From Calditrichota bacterium (GTDB lineage Bacteria > Electryoneota > AABM5-125-24 > Hatepunaeales > Hatepunaeaceae), in the NCBI GenBank assembly GCA_018644935.1, contig JABGPL010000035.1, forward strand, positions 1-37,461: 37,461 nucleotides of DNA, written 5' to 3'. Positions within the stretch are counted from its first letter, which is position 1. Every line of letters starts with the position of its first letter. Below, piece after piece: positions 25,439 to 32,105 of the stretch. Below the pieces are notes generated by a model. It did no database searches, was not told where the DNA came from, and saw only the letters and a list, made by a program, of their open reading frames with translations. The translations under genes and the position numbers were made by a program.

Positions 25439-26278
25439 TCATTTACCCATTATTGATAGTCTAGTGCGGTCCCAAATTGCTTTATCTTTGGACGACCCAT
25501 AGAGATTCGCACCGATTAGTGAAGCTGTTCTGAAAATAGTCCGGGTGATCTCAGTATTGCTGAGATCGGCATCATCAAGATTTGCAGCATTAAATCTTAC
25601 ATAATACAAGTCCGCTCCCGAAAACGAGGAATTCCTGCCCGATATTCCACAGAGGTTTGCCCGTTGAAAATTTGATTTTGAGGCATCAACCTGTGTCATA
25701 GTTGCGCCACCAAGAACAGCAAATCTGAAATCAGAATATTTCATAGTTGAATTGCTCAGATCAATATGAGGAGCAAACCAGTCAATGCATCGCGTGTTGT
25801 CTAAACTAGATTTCGATAGATTGCTCCCCTGCCAGTCGCTGGCAGTCAGTATGGACCGCTCGAGGTTCGCCTGAGGGAGATAGGCATATCTAAAACAAGA
25901 ATTGTTGAAATTTGTGTTAGCTGCAATCAACTTTGTTCCTGAAATGCCATAGCTTGATGTCTCCGATAAATCAGAATCTGAAAAGTCAGCGTTATTTGCG
26001 AAACACTTGCGCAGGACAGAGCCTCTTAGATTTGACGAGCGAACAGTAGATGTATCAAAACAAACTCCCGTAAAATCGCAGCCCTGTGCCTTTAATCCTG
26101 TAAGATTGAGCCCGGACAGATCGCACTCGGTAAAATTGCTCCCGGCTTGAATCAATGTTTGTGAAATTGATTTAACAAGTTTCTCGCGCCAGGCGGCAAT
26201 ATCTGTAAGGTGCTGCCAACAAGTGTCAGCTCCCCAAATTGAAGATTGCCTGCATTGTTGATTACTACATGGTTTCAA
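25439..26278 (-). CDS. pentapeptide-repeat protein with N-terminal Cys/His motif
   Basis: About 279 residues. The start proposed is TTG at 26278: GAGGA lies 7 bases upstream and it yields an N-terminus KPCSNQQC, then CWQH, which fits the short Cys-x4-Cys ... CWxH motif found at the front of many pentapeptide proteins and may bind metal. The open frame continues upstream into thyX, but no convincing start is there. From about residue 60 onward five-residue repeats of the A(D/N)LxX type run to the end (DLSGLNLTGLKAQGCDFTG and NLDDADLSNTE are clear stretches), predicting a right-handed beta-helix. The middle repeats are irregular. No signal peptide. Function unknown; relatives range from topoisomerase mimics to scaffolds. 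Confidence 0.82.
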   Translation of the reverse strand: MKPCSNQQCRQSSIWGADTCWQHLTDIAAWREKLVKSISQTLIQAGSNFTECDLSGLNLTGLKAQGCDFTGVCFDTSTVRSSNLRGSVLRKCFANNADFSDSDLSETSSYGISGTKLIAANTNFNNSCFRYAYLPQANLERSILTASDWQGSNLSKSSLDNTRCIDWFAPHIDLSNSTMKYSDFRFAVLGGATMTQVDASKSNFQRANLCGISGRNSSFSGADLYYVRFNAANLDDADLSNTEITRTIFRTASLIGANLYGSSKDKAIWDRTRLSIMGK

Positions 26279-26310
26279 AACATTTTCCTCAACTGGAAGG
26301 TCTGTTACGT

Positions 26311-27804
26311 TTAACTGAATAATTGTTGTTTTCGTTCCGCGAATTGATCTTTGCCACATGCAAATTGCATCAATCCCGGGCAAGCGTCTCTGGCAAGTTC
26401 GATCATTTTATGGGCGATGTTTCGGATATCCCACTGGGCGTATTCATCTTCACGCAATCTGGAAAAATGAGTCAATTCTCGTGCATTTGCCTGAAAGATC
26501 ACCCGGCGCCGATGTGCATTGGTTAATACGTAGCTCGCAGCAGCTGTTTCTTTTGGCTTTAATTTCTCGATAAGCTTCTTGTACATTTCTGTCGCTCGAT
26601 TCATTGCCTCATTGAACAGCACACTGCCATTGGCATCTTTTATATTCGGAGGTTCTGTGCAGCCAAGTTCAACGTCATAATCCTGAGTGATCAGGCTGGC
26701 TATGCGGTGCCTCTTTAGCTGCGCAAATGCTGAAGCACTTAATGTGATGCTGAATGTGAAGGATCCTAATTCGAGGTCACGTCTCACAGAATCAAAGCTG
26801 TGTAAGTAGGTATGTGAATTTGCAATCAACTGCTGTGTTTCAATATGACTCAACTTATCGACTGCTCTTTTAGCCTGAGAGAAGGAGTATTTTCCTGACT
26901 GGAAGAGTATTGAGGCGAGCGCAATACTCTCGCCATCGGTTGGTGATGAAATCAACTCAACTTCTGCGGTGGAATTAATTTCTATGACAGGGATTAAGTC
27001 GTATGCGGATCTTGCCATTTCGCGATCAGCGAGATCTATTCCCGAGTCAGCTTCAACATATCTAATCAAAGATGGAACAATACTACGGACTTCCTCATGA
27101 ATCTGACTGCCCATTAGCCTGACTTCGCTTAAATGAGATTGATTGAAACTACGTACCATTTGTTCTGCAGTACGGGCGTTAATTGTAACACCGACCTGCC
27201 CACGGCAAGCTAAGGGCAACACGTACCGAGCATCCTCGCGAGCTTTGACATCCCTTTCACTCTCAGGAATTTCAGAGTGGAACTTCGTTAGTATCTCAAT
27301 TAAATCAGCATAACATTTGAATTGAGCCTGACAAACTTCTGAAAACTCCCATTCAAGCCCGGTCTTAAGGATTTCGTCAGGTACGAAAAAGTCACCTGAC
27401 ATCGGTATGTATCTTTGTGATGCCTCTGTATAGGATGCAAGTCTATGCGCTTCAAGAGCTTCAAGTACGAGTCTGGAGGCTCCGGTGATGTCCAGATTGA
27501 AAACAGCGTGCTCAGCAATTGAAGAGTGCCCCAATTCAAAAACAATCGTTTCATTACTTCTTCGAGCTCTATTGACAGATGCTCGAGCGTCTCGCCGCAA
27601 TTCACGAATGCCTTTGCTGCTTCTGCTGATTCGGGCGTACGCAGCTGATAATGTCTCCGGAGTTATCGGTTCTTCTGCTAATTTCTGAAGTAATTCAGTG
27701 ATACGTTTTGATCCGGGGGTACCGTGGGAGTGTTCGTCGATAATTTGTCGAATTAAATCGACAAGTTGAGTATCGACATTAAAACCGGCCAGATGGACAT
27801 GCAT
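26311..27804 (-). CDS. thyX: long, duplicated-domain ThyX-like flavin-dependent thymidylate synthase
   Basis: About 497 residues, twice the usual 220-250, with two ThyX domains. The first (1 to about 250) has the signature region AHRLASYTEASQRY at 119-132, matching RHRxxSxNExSxRY except for Ala in place of the first Arg and Thr for Asn, then VLPLACRG and TINARTAEQM. The second (about 251-497) has RHRIASLITQDYD from 365, keeping RHR but losing the rest, then NARELTHFSRLR and AQWDIRNIA. The two halves may supply complementary parts of composite sites. Such long forms are known in Chlamydia and others. Methylation of dUMP using FAD and methylene-THF is likely but not certain. ATG 27804 has GAGG 10 bases upstream and is preferred to TTG 27840. 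First gene of the ten-gene run. Confidence 0.85.
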   Translation of the reverse strand: MHVHLAGFNVDTQLVDLIRQIIDEHSHGTPGSKRITELLQKLAEEPITPETLSAAYARISRSSKGIRELRRDARASVNRARRSNETIVFELGHSSIAEHAVFNLDITGASRLVLEALEAHRLASYTEASQRYIPMSGDFFVPDEILKTGLEWEFSEVCQAQFKCYADLIEILTKFHSEIPESERDVKAREDARYVLPLACRGQVGVTINARTAEQMVRSFNQSHLSEVRLMGSQIHEEVRSIVPSLIRYVEADSGIDLADREMARSAYDLIPVIEINSTAEVELISSPTDGESIALASILFQSGKYSFSQAKRAVDKLSHIETQQLIANSHTYLHSFDSVRRDLELGSFTFSITLSASAFAQLKRHRIASLITQDYDVELGCTEPPNIKDANGSVLFNEAMNRATEMYKKLIEKLKPKETAAASYVLTNAHRRRVIFQANARELTHFSRLREDEYAQWDIRNIAHKMIELARDACPGLMQFACGKDQFAERKQQLFS

Positions 27805-27846
27805 ATTATTTTTGCCTCGTCTCGGTTGAGGGGTGAACAAACTTCA

Positions 27847-27875
27847 ATCCTATTCTGAACAAAGTAATCACCCAA
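27847..27875 (-). promoter_or_regulatory. possible promoter for the thyX-TRAP run
   Basis: Read on the minus strand, TTGGGT (27875-27870) and TAGGAT (27852-27847) are 17 bases apart, putting the transcript start near 27840 and a leader of about 36 bases before thyX. Each box matches consensus only in part. The divergent promoter at 27951-27979 shares this intergenic space. Confidence 0.35.
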
Positions 27876-27950
27876 TCAGGCTGAGGCAATACCTATGGAA
27901 AATTAATATCAAACATAAATAGACTGCCCCTAATTTATCCTTCCATCACC

Positions 27951-27979
27951 TTGCTGATTTAGCTTAATAATCCTATATT
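27951..27979 (+). promoter_or_regulatory. sigma70-type promoter giving a possibly leaderless mRNA
   Basis: TTGCTG at 27951-27956 and TATATT at 27974-27979 are separated by 17 bases. Counting the usual 7 bases from the -10 box puts the transcript start at 27986, which is the A of the next gene's ATG. No Shine-Dalgarno sequence precedes that ATG, consistent with leaderless translation. Confidence 0.5.
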
Positions 27980-27985
27980 GCACAC

Positions 27986-29092
27986 ATGAAAACTACAACG
28001 CATATTTTTAAAACACTCATGTTTTTTCTGGTGATGACAGTTAATGGATGTCTTGAACACACTTATCAAATAACTGTTCTCCCTGAAGATAACATTGAGA
28101 TCCAGTATTCAGCTCGTGGTGATAGGATGGATCTGGAAGATGGGTTTGATCTATTCCCTGATTCTTTACAATGGGGATTGGTGCGAACCGTAGAGGAAAA
28201 TGAAGATGAAACTGTTCACATCCTGACAGGAACTCAAAACTTCACTGGTCTCTTGGAGTTAGAGGAGCTGATGAACTGGTGGACCATATCTCAAGACACT
28301 GTAAAGGTACGGCGAGGTTTTAGTTTACACCGTGAGTCCAGCTTGTTTGGGGAATCGATAGTATTCATCGCAGTTTTTCAATCCAGAAACTTTGATGATC
28401 GGTATGGTGATATCTGGGAGTTTGTCCCGGAAGAATGTCGGATTCTCGAGGATGATGATTTGAAAGGTACCCTCGCTTCAGAAGAGGTAGATTTGCTTGA
28501 AGAGAAGTTCTCTCTTGGTGTTCTTCAATGGAATCTTGCACGATATGAAAAGAGATTTTTAGAAGCCTGGCAATTGCTGAAGATTCGCGATAAATCAATT
28601 TTGGATACCTCTGAAACAACTTTCTCTATCGTTAGAGCTGGTTGGAGTGATGATGTTCGGTTGTATGTCAACGAATTAGATGTCGATGACCCGAACACAA
28701 TGAATTTGGAGTGGTGGGAGGATCTTCGTCCGATTTTTCTTGGAAGATTGGTTGATATTGCCGGGATTAGTTCTGCCGACTTAATTTCAAGAATTGCAAA
28801 AGATCTCGAAATTGAATATCAGGTTTCAAAAGATATTGATGATGATAACTTCAAAGTGAAACTTTCCCTTCCCGGCCGAATTACCGACTCAAATGGTGAG
28901 AGTACCGAGGATGGATTTATCACATGGGAAATCCCCGGTGAAGAATTAAAAAATGCAGATTACCTCATTCACGCAAAGGGATTTGAATTTAATTTTCTTA
29001 GGATAAGTCTTGCTGCTTTTGTAAGTCTATTGATCCTGAGGTGGATAAAAATCTTGGTTTGGAAAAAGAAAAGAACACAACCGAATGAATAA
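27986..29092 (+). CDS. lipoprotein of unknown function with C-terminal membrane anchor
   Basis: A 368-residue protein I cannot assign. It has a signal peptide with lipobox VNGC (Cys near 22), a long acidic, probably beta-rich middle (many Asp/Glu, e.g. VEENEDETVHILTG), a central helical stretch (EEKFSLGVLQWNLARYEKRF), and a hydrophobic segment near 345-358 (ISLAAFVSLLILRW) followed by a basic tail WKKKRTQPNE. It would thus be tethered at both ends of the periplasmic part, with the tail in the cytoplasm if the anchor is in the inner membrane. This layout recalls LppM/DUF3153-type proteins, but I see no sequence match. A promoter directly abuts the ATG. The next gene overlaps its end by 8 bases. 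Confidence 0.75.
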   Translation: MKTTTHIFKTLMFFLVMTVNGCLEHTYQITVLPEDNIEIQYSARGDRMDLEDGFDLFPDSLQWGLVRTVEENEDETVHILTGTQNFTGLLELEELMNWWTISQDTVKVRRGFSLHRESSLFGESIVFIAVFQSRNFDDRYGDIWEFVPEECRILEDDDLKGTLASEEVDLLEEKFSLGVLQWNLARYEKRFLEAWQLLKIRDKSILDTSETTFSIVRAGWSDDVRLYVNELDVDDPNTMNLEWWEDLRPIFLGRLVDIAGISSADLISRIAKDLEIEYQVSKDIDDDNFKVKLSLPGRITDSNGESTEDGFITWEIPGEELKNADYLIHAKGFEFNFLRISLAAFVSLLILRWIKILVWKKKRTQPNE

Positions 29093-29936
29093 ATACGATA
29101 CCTTCGCTAAAACCGCTGTAGAATTGGCAGATATTGGTGGTAATGTTCTACTGAAGTATTTCAAGAATATTAATGAGAAAACGGTCGAATCCAAGGGCAT
29201 TGGCGATTGGGTGAGTGAGGCAGACAGGGCTTCTGAGGATGCTATTGTCGATCATATCTCTCGCGAGATGCCCACACACGATATATTGACTGAAGAACGG
29301 GCTCAGATTGTCAGAAGTGAACATAGTGAATTCAGATGGATTATTGATCCGCTTGACGGCACAACTAATTTCCTGCGCGGTTTCCCAATTTGGGCTGTTT
29401 CTGTTGCGCTCGAGCAGAGAATATCCAAACAGAACCGATGGGGTACAATAGTAGCGGGAGCAGTAAACGTCCCGATTCTAAGTGAGATATTCCATGCTGC
29501 AAAAGGATCTGGGGCATTTCGAAATGGAGTTCAGATCAGCGTGAGCCCGGAACGCCCAATTAATGAATGTTTGTTTGGAACAGGGTTCCCTTTTCGCACT
29601 CGTCATTTAGTATCAGAGTATTCAAGATTACTCGCTGAGATATTGGAAAAAAGCGCTGATGTTCGTCGACCCGGAGCGGCCGCGGTGGATTTATGCTATG
29701 TGGCAGCGGGTGTATTGGATGGTTTTTGGGAGTTGGATTTGGCTCCGTGGGATACGGCAGCTGGCTCACTTATTATTAAGGAAGCTGGAGGTATTGTACG
29801 AAATTTCCAAGGTGGTGATGATTTCTTGACAACTGGAGATATTGTTGCAGGCAGCCCTTCAAATTACACAGAGCTGCTTGAAACGGTGAGGCGTCATTTC
29901 CCTCAGGCGAGAGACGTTGATAAATCAATCCGTTGA
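29085..29936 (+). CDS. suhB: inositol monophosphatase family phosphatase (SuhB-like)
   Basis: Mg-dependent, lithium-sensitive-type sugar phosphatase fold of 283 residues. Metal-binding motifs are all present: Glu70/Glu71 in LTEER, the DPLDGTTNF box with Asp88 and Asp91, and PWDTAAG with Asp223; Asp47 in SEAD is also conserved. Likely substrates are inositol-1-phosphate or related sugar or nucleotide phosphates (such as FBP or PAP), which sequence alone cannot separate. The ATG overlaps the lipoprotein gene end by eight bases, implying cotranscription. It ends 18 bases before the convergent tatA stop. The symbol is by family resemblance. Confidence 0.88.
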   Translation: MNKYDTFAKTAVELADIGGNVLLKYFKNINEKTVESKGIGDWVSEADRASEDAIVDHISREMPTHDILTEERAQIVRSEHSEFRWIIDPLDGTTNFLRGFPIWAVSVALEQRISKQNRWGTIVAGAVNVPILSEIFHAAKGSGAFRNGVQISVSPERPINECLFGTGFPFRTRHLVSEYSRLLAEILEKSADVRRPGAAAVDLCYVAAGVLDGFWELDLAPWDTAAGSLIIKEAGGIVRNFQGGDDFLTTGDIVAGSPSNYTELLETVRRHFPQARDVDKSIR

Positions 29937-29954
29937 ATAATCATTTGATTTTTT

Positions 29955-30140
29955 TTAAGACTTAATATCGTTGTTATTATTTGTATCTGCACTGTTTACA
30001 GATTCATCTTCACGGAGCCCGGATTTAAATTCACGAATTCCGGTACCAAATCCTTTCATAAGCTCAGGAATTCTCTTTGCTCCGAAAAGTATGAGGACAA
30101 TCACGACAATTAGTCCAATTTCAACTGGTCCAAAATGCAT
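29955..30140 (-). CDS. tatA: twin-arginine translocase TatA/TatE component
   Basis: A 61-residue protein with one N-terminal membrane helix (GLIVVIVLILFG), the FGAKRIPEL hinge, an amphipathic helix (MKGFGTGIREFKSGLRED) and a polar Asn-rich tail. This is the TatA/E pattern; it forms the export pore for folded proteins in the inner membrane. TatC is not in the window. Upstream GAGAAAAG is a weak Shine-Dalgarno site. It lies 22 bases after a response regulator on the same strand and may share its promoter. Confidence 0.93.
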   Translation of the reverse strand: MHFGPVEIGLIVVIVLILFGAKRIPELMKGFGTGIREFKSGLREDESVNSADTNNNNDIKS

Positions 30141-30162
30141 TTCTTTTCTCGTTTTGTTTATT

Positions 30163-30555
30163 CTAAGAGAGCATAGCTGATAGCTTCAGCTCTAAACTCG
30201 TCTTTAGATAATTGAAGTCAATCGGTTTTGTGATGTAATCCACAGCGCCTGACTTCAGAGCTTGCCGACCTGTATTTTCGTCCTTGGAAGCAGTTACCAT
30301 GATTACACCGGCACCAGCATCATACTGAGTAATCTGCTTTAATATCTCGAGTCCATCCATCTCCGCCATCTTGACATCGAGAAGGATTATATGTGGTCTT
30401 GCTCGTCGGACGAATTCCAATGCATCTGTTCCATTGTCGGCATAGAATACTTCGTATCCCTGGTCAATCAAAAACTCGTTCAGAAATTCTCCAATCTCAG
30501 GTTCATCGTCGACAATCAGAACTCGGATTTGAATTGAACTTGGGTTTAGGTTCAT
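30163..30555 (-). CDS. single-domain response regulator (CheY-like receiver)
   Basis: A stand-alone receiver domain of 130 residues with no output domain. The acidic pocket is Asp16/Asp17 (VDDEPE), the phosphoacceptor is Asp60 (ILLDVKM), the switch Thr is Thr88 (MVTAS) and the conserved Lys is Lys110 (YITKPI). The ATG at 30555 is chosen over TTG at 30558 because GAGG is six bases upstream of it. No histidine kinase is nearby, so it is an orphan whose partner is encoded elsewhere. A TTGACT/TAAATT promoter lies just upstream and tatA follows 22 bases downstream. Confidence 0.92.
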   Translation of the reverse strand: MNLNPSSIQIRVLIVDDEPEIGEFLNEFLIDQGYEVFYADNGTDALEFVRRARPHIILLDVKMAEMDGLEILKQITQYDAGAGVIMVTASKDENTGRQALKSGAVDYITKPIDFNYLKTSLELKLSAMLS

Positions 30556-30583
30556 CAATTACCTCTTTGCTTCAACTATAGAC

Positions 30584-30612
30584 AATTTAACCGTCATAAC
30601 GAGAAAAGTCAA
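30584..30612 (-). promoter_or_regulatory. promoter of response regulator-tatA
   Basis: On the minus strand TTGACT (30612-30607) and TAAATT (30589-30584) are 17 bases apart. The predicted start is near 30577, giving a leader of about 22 bases with GAGG before the ATG at 30555. The -35 hexamer is the same as that of the secD promoter. Confidence 0.5.
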
Positions 30613-30621
30613 TAATGAATG

Positions 30622-31947
30622 TTACTCAAGACCGACTGAGTTTTCCCGTATCCCCTCTTTTTCATCAACGAACCAAAGAACAATTCCGCCAATGAGAAAG
30701 AATGCACCAATTGATAGTATTGCTTTTTGTACTCCCCCGGTCAGCATTATTACCGTCCCATACACCAACGGACCTAATACACTGGCAAATCTCCCGCTGA
30801 CGGCATAAAACCCAAAAAACTCTGCGGAACGGTCTTTAGGTGTGAAGGCAGCCTGCATTGCTCGACTTACAGTCTGGCTCCCTCCCATTACAAATCCCGT
30901 TAAAATGCCTATAATAAGAAAATCCTGTCGTGCATCAAATAGCCACCCAATCTTGTACGCCCAGGCAACTATTACAAGCCAAACTGATAGAGAAATAAGT
31001 AACGTCCTTTTATTGCCAATCTTATCAGAGATCCAACCGATCAGTAAAGATCCGACAAAACCAGTCGCTTGAATAATGATAAAGAATGTAATCAATTCCT
31101 TAGTCTCGAGCCCCACAACCTGGGCTCCGAATATCGAAGCCATAATAATGATGGTTTCAATCCCGTCGTTGAAAATAAGGTAAGCAATCAAAAATCTGAC
31201 GAGTTGTTTATACTTCCTAATCTCTCGAATTGTATTTCCAATTCTCTCCCAGCCAACTCTCGTCAACTTCCTTAACGACAAGACCGGATTGACGACAGGT
31301 TTGTCTTTTAGCCAAATCATCGTTGGTATAGCAAATACTCCCCACCAGATGCCAGCTACAATCATGCAATCACCAACGGTGAAGTATCCTTCCGGGAAAC
31401 CGAGTAATTGAGGGTTTTTCAACATTATGAGATTTAGTAGAAGGCACAATCCACCACCTAAGTAGCCCAATCCCCAGGATAAACCAGATATCATCCCAAA
31501 TGATTTTCTTGAGGAAACATCCAATAGGAAAGCATTGTAGAAAACGTTTCCACCTGCAAATCCAAGGTTTGCAAGGATAAAGAAGAAGGATGCAAACAGT
31601 ATGTCGCCTGAGTTTGCAAATGAAAGGCAAATAGTACCAGCGACACCGAGGTAACAATAGACAAGTAACATCCTTTTACGCCGATGTGCCTGATCAGCCA
31701 TTGCTCCCAGCAACGGTGATGTTATAGCAACGATGGCAGTAGAAAATGCCACGAGATATGACCAGAGAACTGCACCCTCGAAATGGAGTTTGAAAAGAGG
31801 TGTATTTATTTCAATACCCTCTTTACCTCCTGCGATTACCTCCGCGTAGTATTGGTTGAATATTACAGCAAGGACGATTGTGGCGAATGACGAGTTGGCA
31901 AAATCATAGAGAATCCAACCAAGTGTTGACCGGTTTTTAATGATCAT
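30622..31947 (-). CDS. MFS transporter, UMF1 (Atg22-like) family
   Basis: Integral membrane protein of 441 residues with about 12 hydrophobic segments. The N-terminal LGWILYDFANSSFATIV and the NQYYAEVI stretch are diagnostic for the UMF1/Atg22 branch of the major facilitator superfamily; later SDKIGNKRTLL and GGSQTVSRAM are also typical. Substrates are unknown for most bacterial members; yeast Atg22 exports vacuolar amino acids. The ATG at 31947 has CAGGG just upstream. A 12-base-pair hairpin at 31960-31991 ends 12 bases before the start codon and probably separates this gene from the purA-tRNA transcript. No obvious partner gene. Confidence 0.9.
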   Translation of the reverse strand: MIIKNRSTLGWILYDFANSSFATIVLAVIFNQYYAEVIAGGKEGIEINTPLFKLHFEGAVLWSYLVAFSTAIVAITSPLLGAMADQAHRRKRMLLVYCYLGVAGTICLSFANSGDILFASFFFILANLGFAGGNVFYNAFLLDVSSRKSFGMISGLSWGLGYLGGGLCLLLNLIMLKNPQLLGFPEGYFTVGDCMIVAGIWWGVFAIPTMIWLKDKPVVNPVLSLRKLTRVGWERIGNTIREIRKYKQLVRFLIAYLIFNDGIETIIIMASIFGAQVVGLETKELITFFIIIQATGFVGSLLIGWISDKIGNKRTLLISLSVWLVIVAWAYKIGWLFDARQDFLIIGILTGFVMGGSQTVSRAMQAAFTPKDRSAEFFGFYAVSGRFASVLGPLVYGTVIMLTGGVQKAILSIGAFFLIGGIVLWFVDEKEGIRENSVGLE

Positions 31948-31959
31948 GGTGCCCTGAGA

Positions 31960-31991
31960 AAATCCCCGGTATTCTGTGGTACCGGGGATTT
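31960..31991 (-). terminator. terminator hairpin after purA-tRNA-Lys, abutting the UMF1 gene
   Basis: A perfect 12-base inverted repeat AAATCCCCGGTA (31960-31971) and TACCGGGGATTT (31980-31991) encloses an 8-base loop. On the minus strand the stem is followed by a short T-rich stretch (TTTTCTC including stem end). It lies 41 bases past tRNA-Lys and 12 bases before the UMF1 start codon, so it could end the upstream transcript or modulate the downstream one. Confidence 0.65.
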
Positions 31992-32032
31992 AAAATTGTA
32001 AAGATGAATTCTCAATGGAATTAGTTGTAGGG

Positions 32033-32105
32033 TGAGGGAGGCGGGACTCGAACCCGCGACCATCGGCTTAAAAGGCCGGTGCTCTACCTGCTGAGCTACT
32101 CCCCC
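32033..32105 (-). tRNA. tRNA-Lys (anticodon TTT), overlapping the 3' end of purA
   Basis: A 73-base cloverleaf on the minus strand. The acceptor stem GGGGGAG pairs with CTCCCTC (one G-T wobble), the D stem is GCTC/GAGC, and the T arm is GCGGG-TTCGAGT-CCCGC. The anticodon loop CTTTTAA gives anticodon TTT at 32072-32070. The anticodon stem CCGGC/GCCGA has four pairs and a C-A mismatch at 27-43. CCA is not encoded. The first 38 bases are also the last codons of the purA frame, whose TAA is formed by bases 36-38 of the tRNA. Confidence 0.96.
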
